From positions 1 through 54,538 of the forward strand of contig PKVY01000062.1 of NCBI GenBank assembly GCA_003131625.1: a stretch of DNA of 54,538 nt, written 5' to 3'. The DNA comes from Acidobacterium sp. GTDB lineage: Bacteria > Acidobacteriota > Terriglobia > Terriglobales > Acidobacteriaceae. The stretch's first letter is position 1; each line of letters begins with the position of its first letter. The notes beneath the pieces are model-generated. The model ran no database searches. It was given only the letters and a program-made list of their open reading frames with translations, and was not told the DNA's origin. Both the position numbers and the translations under genes were made by a program. This document shows positions 48,542-54,538 of this stretch, in pieces.

Positions 48542-50158
48542 TCAGGATTCGCGGTAATTGAGCAGCAGCAGCCCAATCAGCACCAGACAAGCGGGCCACA
48601 CCCATGCGGCGATTCGCCTCGGCCGGGATTCCTGAGGCACCGCCCGATCATCGAGCCGCAGTTCCAGCCAGCGCCCCCAGCCGGCTACGGCTCCCAGCAG
48701 CGCGATCGGCGTGTGGCTCAGTTCCGCGTAGACCTCATCGGTTCCCTCGCCCAGCGCGTGCGTGTGGGTGAGCAGCAGCGCTCCTCCGGCCGCGCACAGT
48801 ACCGGAAAAACAAAGCGGGCGCGAGGCTGGCGCAGGCGTCCCGTTTGCACGCCCCACTCGAAGATGGAGAAAACCGCGATGAGAACCGCGTAGGCGCGAT
48901 GCTCCAGCACGTCGGGCGCGGTGAAGCTGGCCCAGAAGGGGCGCGGTCCCAGCGGCCAGCATTCTGGATCAGCGCGCAGCAGGATAAAGATCGACAGCCC
49001 CAGGAAAAGCAGTGGCCAGTGCCGCGCCCATCCCTGGCGCGGTAAGCGCGCAATCAGAGCCAGAGCGCCGGCGGCGAGGACGATCAGCCCCGCCCAGTGA
49101 TGGTTGTATTCCGACCAGGCACGATCATTGGCGTCACTCACGCTGCCGCCGGTGTACGTCGCTTCGCGGACAGCAACGCTGAGCGGCGTCGGCGGCGCGA
49201 GTTGCGAAAACGAGGGCGTGTGGAAGCTCGGCCAACGCCACTCCATACGCTCGGCAACCTGATGGCCCGTGAGTGTGTCCTGCGGTGTCTCGTCGACCGA
49301 CGGCGACTGCGCGGTGAGCGAGGCCGCAGCGAGAATCACAGTGAATCCCAGCCCGATTTCGGCCTCGCTGAAACGGCGCAGGCGCAACAGCAACGGCGCT
49401 GGATCGCTCTCGACGCGGCGCAGCAGCAAGAAGTTCCCTGCGCCGAGCGTCAGGATCAGCGCGGTCAAAACGATCTTCGCGGAAAGTATGAGGCCATACG
49501 ACGTTCCGTAGATTCCCTGCCAGGAACCTGCATAGAACCAGGAAAGCCCCGCACCGGCGAAGATCAAAGTCGCCACGCTGATGACGGCCATCGCGGAAAA
49601 ACGACGCGCCATCTGCCGCGAAATCTCCGCATCACGGTTCAGCCGGAGCGCGATCAGCAAAAACAGCAGCGCCCCAATCCACGCGGCCATTCCCAGATGA
49701 TGCCCCGCTGTTAAAACCACCAGAAGTAGCCGATGATCCATGCGGGACGCGGCATGGCTCAGCGAAACCGAGGCCGCGAGCGCAACCAATCCCGGAAGAG
49801 CGGCCAGCGTGAGCTTCGATGTCACCCGGAGCAGCAGAGACAATGTGAGTGATGCAGCGACGAAGATGGTCCCGGCAATAAAATAAGCCGCCGAGATCAC
49901 ATCGCGCAGGCCCATGCCGGAGCTGCCGATCAGAACTGCTGATGTGGCGGCGATCAGTGCGATTTGCGTCACCGCCAGCGCCAGCGCGAAGCCCGCAGCG
50001 ACGCACCGCAGTCGCGCCTGCGATTCCGAATCCAGATTTGCAGGGCGCGCTGCGAAGAGCAGGAAGAATACGCCTCCGAACGCCAGCGCCTCCAGCGCAA
50101 ACGACAGCGCCCGCAACAGGAGCGAGAGCAGATCGAAGTCGCGAACGAACCAGATCAA
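48542..50158 (-). CDS. copD: Copper-resistance membrane protein CopD
   Basis: The 538-residue protein has about 13 membrane helices. The first half carries the CopD domain with AAWIGALLFLLIALRL and HHLGMAAWIG, and SLSHAASRMDHRLL. The second half is an extra membrane region (HHWAGLIVLAAGALALI, LEHRAYAVLIAVFSIFEWG) with several His. It is thought to take copper from CopC across the inner membrane. It begins with TTG at 50158, seven bases behind the copC stop, so both are one unit. Confidence 0.85.
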   Translation of the reverse strand: MIWFVRDFDLLSLLLRALSFALEALAFGGVFFLLFAARPANLDSESQARLRCVAAGFALALAVTQIALIAATSAVLIGSSGMGLRDVISAAYFIAGTIFVAASLTLSLLLRVTSKLTLAALPGLVALAASVSLSHAASRMDHRLLLVVLTAGHHLGMAAWIGALLFLLIALRLNRDAEISRQMARRFSAMAVISVATLIFAGAGLSWFYAGSWQGIYGTSYGLILSAKIVLTALILTLGAGNFLLLRRVESDPAPLLLRLRRFSEAEIGLGFTVILAAASLTAQSPSVDETPQDTLTGHQVAERMEWRWPSFHTPSFSQLAPPTPLSVAVREATYTGGSVSDANDRAWSEYNHHWAGLIVLAAGALALIARLPRQGWARHWPLLFLGLSIFILLRADPECWPLGPRPFWASFTAPDVLEHRAYAVLIAVFSIFEWGVQTGRLRQPRARFVFPVLCAAGGALLLTHTHALGEGTDEVYAELSHTPIALLGAVAGWGRWLELRLDDRAVPQESRPRRIAAWVWPACLVLIGLLLLNYRES

Positions 50159-50165
50159 GTTGGTT

Positions 50166-50519
50166 CTAGCGTACCGTGAACGGGATTTCGCCGCGCGTGA
50201 TGTGACCGTCGGTGGAGAGCGCCTGCCAGCGCAGCGTGTAGCTGCCCGGCTTCAGCGCAGCGTGCGCCTTCAGATTGTTTTCTGCGCTCTGGTTGTCCAG
50301 GAAAACGGCCGCTGTGTGCCCATCGGCCGTCACCAGCGTAAGAACGGAGTGACGCCCGTCGACGCGGGAGTTGAATCGCAGCTCGATAGCAACGTCGGGG
50401 CCATGAACCGTCGCGCTTGCCGCTGGCGTGCTGGAGAGAAGGTGCGCGTGGGCGAACGCGATCCGTGGCAGGAGCATCGCGGCGCAGCCAACGAGGACTG
50501 CGACAGAGATTCGTTTCAT
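50166..50519 (-). CDS. copC: Periplasmic copper-binding protein CopC
   Basis: The 117-residue protein has a signal peptide (MKRISVAVLVGCAAMLLPRI) whose cleavage after AFA leaves His24 at the mature N-terminus (HAHLLSSTPA), the Cu(II) ligand of CopC. The Ig-like barrel ends with YTLRWQALSTDGHITRGEIPF, where Asp and His complete the site. The open frame extends to 50618 but the signal peptide sets the start at 50519. Confidence 0.9.
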   Translation of the reverse strand: MKRISVAVLVGCAAMLLPRIAFAHAHLLSSTPAASATVHGPDVAIELRFNSRVDGRHSVLTLVTADGHTAAVFLDNQSAENNLKAHAALKPGSYTLRWQALSTDGHITRGEIPFTVR

Positions 50520-50580
50520 CTGCATGGCTTGCGAAACCCTCATGATCGACAGGGTCAGAATCGAGCCCCTGGAATAACGC

Positions 50581-50608
50581 TTTGCCGTTTGCGAAACGGT
50601 TCGGCAAA
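50581..50608. promoter_or_regulatory. Inverted repeat upstream of copC
   Basis: Arms TTTGCCG (50581-50587) and CGGCAAA (50602-50608) enclose a smaller dyad GTTT-GCG-AAAC (50587-50597). It lies 62 bp upstream of the copC start and 32 bp behind the glk stop. No T-run follows, so an operator is more likely than a terminator. Confidence 0.45.
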
Positions 50609-50639
50609 CCGTCACCACTTCGCGGACCCAAAGCAGAGT

Positions 50640-51662
50640 TTATCGCGACGCAGCGCGCACCGACTTGCCGCTGATCTCTGCGGCGCGGGCCTCCGCGTAC
50701 GCCGCGGCGCCCATCAGCGCGGCGCGGCTCTCCAGAATGATGTGCACCGGCGTGTGAATCAGCAATTCGCTCAACCGCCCCTTGTCGATAAAAGCCTGCA
50801 TGAATACTCCGCCGCGCATGGTCTTCAGCATTTTCGGCGCGATGCCGCCCCCGATATACATCCCACCCGTCGCCAGTGCCTTCAGCACCATGTTGCCGGC
50901 TTCCGCGCCATAGGCGGCCGCGAAAACTTCGAGAGCCTTCGCACACAGCTCGCTCTTTCCCTCCTCGCCCACCTCTCCGATCACGGCGTTGGGATCCTCA
51001 GCCGCCATCTGCTGCCGTAACCACTCCGGCTCTTCCATATGTTTTTGATCGCGAAGAAACGTGTAGATGTTCGTGAGCCCCGGTCCGGAAACGACACGCT
51101 CGAAGCTGACCCGCCCGCTGTATTTTTGCATCAACCACGTGAGCAGCTCGATCTCCAGCGGATTGCGCGCAGCATAATCGCAATGCCCGCCCTCTGACGC
51201 CATCGGCACATGCGTCTTGCCGTTCCACACGAGAACCCCTTCGCCAAGCCCTGTGCCCGCCGACACCAGCGCGCGATTCCCCACCGCGGAGGGATCGCCC
51301 TGATTGAGTGTGAAGATCTGGTCCGGCGTCAGCTCCGGAATGCCGTAACCATTCGCTTCAAGATCGTTGATCAGGAAAAGGTGCGTAATGTTGAGACCCG
51401 CGGAAAGCTCCCGGCTGTCCAGCACCCACGGAAGATTGGTGAGCCGGAGGCGTCCACCGCGCACCGGTCCCGGCACGCCGAAGCAGGCCGCCGTAATCTC
51501 GGGGTTCGAGCTTTCCCTCAGAAAGCGTCGAACAATTTCCTCGAGCCCGTTGAATTCGTGGGCCGGAAACCGCTCGTCGCGAACGTGCACCAGCTGACCG
51601 TGCTCGAAGGAGTACAGCGCCAGGTCGACCTTGGTGCCGCCCACGTCCCCGGCGAGAATCAT
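50640..51662 (-). CDS. glk: Glucokinase
   Basis: The 340-residue enzyme phosphorylates glucose with ATP. ATP site AGDVGGTKVDLAL at the start; LINDLEANGYGI, ALVSAGTGLGEGVLV and SEGGHCDYAARNP are those of the bacterial glucokinase (group A hexokinase) family, not ROK. It overlaps pgl by 4 bases, so glucose-6-phosphate is made next to the enzymes that use it. Confidence 0.94.
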   Translation of the reverse strand: MILAGDVGGTKVDLALYSFEHGQLVHVRDERFPAHEFNGLEEIVRRFLRESSNPEITAACFGVPGPVRGGRLRLTNLPWVLDSRELSAGLNITHLFLINDLEANGYGIPELTPDQIFTLNQGDPSAVGNRALVSAGTGLGEGVLVWNGKTHVPMASEGGHCDYAARNPLEIELLTWLMQKYSGRVSFERVVSGPGLTNIYTFLRDQKHMEEPEWLRQQMAAEDPNAVIGEVGEEGKSELCAKALEVFAAAYGAEAGNMVLKALATGGMYIGGGIAPKMLKTMRGGVFMQAFIDKGRLSELLIHTPVHIILESRAALMGAAAYAEARAAEISGKSVRAASR

Positions 51663-52459
51663 CTTGCGATCTCCAGCGTTCCTGTGCCATCGGCGTTGGG
51701 CGGGGGCAGACGCGCCGCGGCAGCCGTGTCCAGCAAGAATAGCAGTCCGCCGTTTTGCGGCTGGATCAGCTGCGACGGCAGCGTCTCGGGATCGTAGGGG
51801 CCCTGCAGCACGCGCCCCAGTGGATCGGCTTTCGCCGCTCCATCGATCAGGAAGAAAACATCGCGCGCGGCATTGATGACCGGCCAGGTGAGCGTGACCC
51901 GCCAGCTCTGCTTCTGTTGCGGCACGTGATTCGCGACCGCGACCCGGCCCGTCTCATGCAGAGCTGCCGTGTGCGGGAACAGCGATGCGCAATGCCCATC
52001 GTCTCCCATACCCAGCTGCAGCACATCGAAGATTGGGACCTCGGCGCCTTCCAGCCGGAAGTGTCCGCGAATCGCCGACTCATAACGCGCAGCCGCCTCC
52101 TCGGGATCAAGCTCTCCCTCGATGCGGATCGCATGATCCGGCGCCAGCGGGACTTTGTCGAGCAGGAGTTCCCGCGCCGCTCCGAAGTTGCTGTCCTGGT
52201 TCTCCGGCGGCACGCAGCGGTCATCCACCCAGAAAATCCAGAGTCGATTCCACGGAATGGCGTCGCGGTAAGGGGCCTTCGGATCGGCAAGGAGCGCGAA
52301 CACCGGCTGCGGACTACCCCCGCCGGAAATCGCGATGCGCGCTATACCGCGTGCAGCGACCGCCGACTGAATGCCCCGCACAAAATGCTCGGCGGTCTCG
52401 CCCGTAAGAACGTCCTGTTCTCGAAAAACGCGATATTCGACGTGAATTTTCTTTGCCAT
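51659..52459 (-). CDS. pgl: 6-phosphogluconolactonase
   Basis: The 266-residue protein is a DevB/SOL-type lactonase: IAISGGGSPQPVFALL, WIFWVDDRCVPPENQDSNF and VLQLGMGDDGHCASLFP. It hydrolyses the product of Zwf. It lies between zwf (64 bases upstream) and glk (overlap). Confidence 0.94.
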   Translation of the reverse strand: MAKKIHVEYRVFREQDVLTGETAEHFVRGIQSAVAARGIARIAISGGGSPQPVFALLADPKAPYRDAIPWNRLWIFWVDDRCVPPENQDSNFGAARELLLDKVPLAPDHAIRIEGELDPEEAAARYESAIRGHFRLEGAEVPIFDVLQLGMGDDGHCASLFPHTAALHETGRVAVANHVPQQKQSWRVTLTWPVINAARDVFFLIDGAAKADPLGRVLQGPYDPETLPSQLIQPQNGGLLFLLDTAAAARLPPPNADGTGTLEIAR

Positions 52460-52523
52460 TCTTTAGCTCAAGGCGCAAAGCGGCATTCTAGCGCCGCGCA
52501 GGCGAACGCGAAAGCCGCGCCCA

Positions 52524-54083
52524 TTAGGGCTTCGGCGCCTCCGGCACGCCCTGCCAGGTGTGCCCGTCGCGCCCGATTAGTTCCTCGCCGCATTCCGGCC
52601 CCCACGTTCCGGCGGCGTAGTTGGGGAAGGTCTGCGGAAACTTCTTTGCCCACGCATCGAGCACCGGCGTATACAGCGCCCACGTTGTCTCCACACCGTC
52701 GCGATGCGCAAACAGCGTTGCATCGCCCAGCATCGCGTCCAGCAGCAAACGCTCGTACCCGTTCGCCGAAGAAGCGCCAAACGACTGCGCGTAGCTGAAA
52801 TCCATAATGACCGGGCAGACTGACATCTGCGGCCCCGGCACTTTCGCGCCGAAACGCAGGGAGATTCCTTCGTCCGGCTGGATCCGCATCGTGATGATGT
52901 TCGGTTGAATATCGCAGCCGCCCGGCACGCGCGCGCCAAAAAGTAACATCGGCGGTTGCTTGAACTGAATCGTGATCTCCGTAACCCGGCTCGCGAGCCG
53001 CTTGCCCGCGCGGAGATAGAACGGAACTCCCGCCCAGCGCCAGTTGTCGATTTCCAGACGAATCGCGGCGTAAGTCTCGGTTTGGGATTTGGGGTCGACG
53101 CGATCTTCTTCGCGGTAGCCCTTGACCATCTGATCGTCCACGATGCCCGGGCCGTACTGGCCGCGCACGCAATCGAAAATATTGATGGGCTTGATCGAGC
53201 TCCACAGCTTGATCTTCTCGCGCCGCACCGCCTCGGCTGCAAAACTGGCCGGCGGTTCCATCGTCACGAACGAGAGCAGTTCCATCATGTGGTTCTGCAC
53301 CACGTCCCGAAGCGCGCCGGCTTTCTCGTAGAAGGGCCCGCGTCCTTCGATGCCAATGCTCTCCGCGGCGGTGATCTGCACGTGATCGACGAAGTTGCGA
53401 TTCCAGATGGGCTCGAAGATTCCGTTCGCGAAACGGAAGACCAGCACGTTCTGGACCGTCTCTTTGCCCAGATAGTGATCGATCCGGAATATCTGATTCT
53501 CGCTGAAGACCGTATCGACGTCGTCGTTCAGTTCACGCGCACTTTCAAGATCGTGTCCGAACGGCTTCTCAATGATCACGCGTACGGTTCCGACTTCAGG
53601 CTTCGCCATCCCGTGCGCGCCCAGGCGGTGCACAATATCCGCGAAATAATCCGGCGCAGTCGCCAGGTAGAAAAGGCGATTGCCGCGCGTGCCGTAGTCG
53701 CGGTCGTATTGCTCGAGCAGCTGTTTTAGCGCGACATAACCCTGGTCGTCATCGAAATTCATGGCGTGATAACCGATTTTCCCGACGAACTCGTCCAGTT
53801 TGGCCGCACTCTTCTCGACGCCGCCAAACGAGAGAATGCCCTCGCGCATATCGTCGGCGAACCCCTGGCCGAGATCGCGCCGCGCCACTCCAACGATGCG
53901 GAAGTGTTCGGGCAACAATCCCGTTTGCTCCAGATGAAAGAGCGCCGGCAGCAGCTTGCGCTTGGTCAGATCGCCGGACGCGCCGAAAATCACCACCACG
54001 CTGGGCTCAGGAATGCGCTCGTGTACCTGGGACGCTGCCTGCTTTACGTCCTCCGGAGAGATTCTCACTTCCGTAGTCGCCAT
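52524..54083 (-). CDS. zwf: Glucose-6-phosphate 1-dehydrogenase
   Basis: The 519-residue enzyme opens the oxidative pentose phosphate path. NAD(P) site VVIFGASGDLTKRKLLPAL; active site FRIDHYLGKETVQN with the catalytic His; EKPFGHDLESAREL. The length is usual. The coenzyme preference cannot be read safely. It follows gnd by 59 bases and precedes pgl. Confidence 0.96.
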   Translation of the reverse strand: MATTEVRISPEDVKQAASQVHERIPEPSVVVIFGASGDLTKRKLLPALFHLEQTGLLPEHFRIVGVARRDLGQGFADDMREGILSFGGVEKSAAKLDEFVGKIGYHAMNFDDDQGYVALKQLLEQYDRDYGTRGNRLFYLATAPDYFADIVHRLGAHGMAKPEVGTVRVIIEKPFGHDLESARELNDDVDTVFSENQIFRIDHYLGKETVQNVLVFRFANGIFEPIWNRNFVDHVQITAAESIGIEGRGPFYEKAGALRDVVQNHMMELLSFVTMEPPASFAAEAVRREKIKLWSSIKPINIFDCVRGQYGPGIVDDQMVKGYREEDRVDPKSQTETYAAIRLEIDNWRWAGVPFYLRAGKRLASRVTEITIQFKQPPMLLFGARVPGGCDIQPNIITMRIQPDEGISLRFGAKVPGPQMSVCPVIMDFSYAQSFGASSANGYERLLLDAMLGDATLFAHRDGVETTWALYTPVLDAWAKKFPQTFPNYAAGTWGPECGEELIGRDGHTWQGVPEAPKP

Positions 54084-54142
54084 GAATGTGCCTCTTTCCC
54101 GCGATGCTTCCCGTCGCCAGCCTGGAACGCGCGTGCGATTCT

Positions 54143-54538
54143 CTACGCCGCCTCTTCCTTTTCGGTCTTCACCGCATGCCCCCCAAACTCGCTCCGCATG
54201 ATCGCGAGCATGCGATCGGTGAAGTTGTACTCCTCGCGGCTGCGAATTCTCCGCAGAAGCGATTCCGTGATCACCGGCGCCGCAACATTGAGATTGATCG
54301 CCTCGAAGACTGTCCAGCGGCCCTCGCCCGAATCCTCAACGTACGGTTCCAGTCCCTTCAATTCCGGATTTCGCCCCAGTGCATCGGCGATCAGATCGAG
54401 CAGCCACGAGCGAACCACGCTGCCGTAGCGCCAGATCTGCGCCACCTGGGCAAGGTCGAGATCCATCTCGTCTTTCTTCTCCATAATGGCAAAGCCCTCG
54501 GCGAAGGCCTGCATCAGGCCGTATTCGATGCCGTTATG
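54143..54538 (-). CDS. gnd: 6-phosphogluconate dehydrogenase, C-terminal part
   Basis: The gene runs off the right edge; 131 residues are visible. The visible part begins HNGIEYGLMQ (His-Asn of the substrate site), then QIWRYGSVVRSWLLDLIADAL, and VEDSGEGRWTVFEAINLNVA, all typical of decarboxylating 6-phosphogluconate dehydrogenase of the short, YqeC/GndA-like type. Its place ahead of zwf, pgl and glk makes a full oxidative pentose phosphate operon. The NAD/NADP domain is outside the window. Confidence 0.92.
   Translation of the reverse strand, partial: HNGIEYGLMQAFAEGFAIMEKKDEMDLDLAQVAQIWRYGSVVRSWLLDLIADALGRNPELKGLEPYVEDSGEGRWTVFEAINLNVAAPVITESLLRRIRSREEYNFTDRMLAIMRSEFGGHAVKTEKEEAA

Overview
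The window is high-GC bacterial chromosome with about 47 protein genes, no RNA gene, CRISPR array or complete mobile element that I can recognise. Gene content and protein style (REC-flavoprotein fusions, PadR regulators with a Gly/Arg-rich head, Ku beside tandem Xer recombinases, CopC/CopD, a lone pentose-phosphate operon) fit a soil Acidobacteriota, probably class Terriglobia. That placement is inference, since no marker was aligned. Most genes look like ordinary core or envelope genes; the left third is the most regulatory and accessory part.

Layout. 0.4-2.4 kb: a receiver-like protein without its phospho-acceptor, overlapping a Crp/Fnr regulator, then an autoregulated PadR gene with two perfect operators in its promoter. 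2.6-3.7 kb: a secreted SnoaL-like protein and a zinc-ribbon thioredoxin. 4.5-8.7 kb: a redox/two-component island made of a cyclic-nucleotide-domain histidine kinase, a receiver/glutaredoxin-like/thioredoxin-reductase-like fusion that lacks both CxxC centres, a CRP-type palindrome, and a LuxR-type regulator with a degenerate receiver. 9-12.8 kb: P5C dehydrogenase, a GT51 transglycosylase, a TfoX-like protein, and lipoprotein MsrA. 12.8-16.1 kb: a probable metal/redox envelope operon (Cys-rich exported protein, Met/His-rich barrel, cytochrome b561-like membrane protein, YceI). 16.2-21.6 kb: ThpR, an MFS transporter and DnaE. 21.7-26.6 kb: a VOC protein, RapZ, and three overlapping genes for an amino-sugar of the legionaminate/bacillosamine type. 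26.6-36.6 kb: an amidase, then a long minus-strand run RseP, Dxr, CdsA, zinc phospholipase C-like, LolC/E-like and a beta-propeller protein. 36.8-40.4 kb: an Nramp-related transporter, a cupin, and a Nudix / BtuF-like / HAD operon. 40.8-43.9 kb: a large PAS-GGDEF-EAL protein ending in a zinc-binding CZB domain. 44-48.5 kb: YggS, YggU, Ku, XerC, XerD. 48.5-50.5 kb: CopD and CopC. 50.6-54.5 kb: glk, pgl, zwf and the 3' part of gnd, one oxidative pentose-phosphate operon running off the right edge.

Two things stand out besides the genes. Five intergenic tracts (about 4.06, 8.86, 12.05, 45.5 and 46.5 kb) are built from degenerate short word repeats and all sit at gene 3' ends; one supplies the last codons of the P5C dehydrogenase gene. 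The best candidate for a poorly described system is the 4.5-8.7 kb redox-signalling island, in which a cysteine-less flavoprotein fused to an intact receiver lies directly behind its likely kinase and near a CRP-type site that the Crp protein at 0.75 kb could plausibly read.
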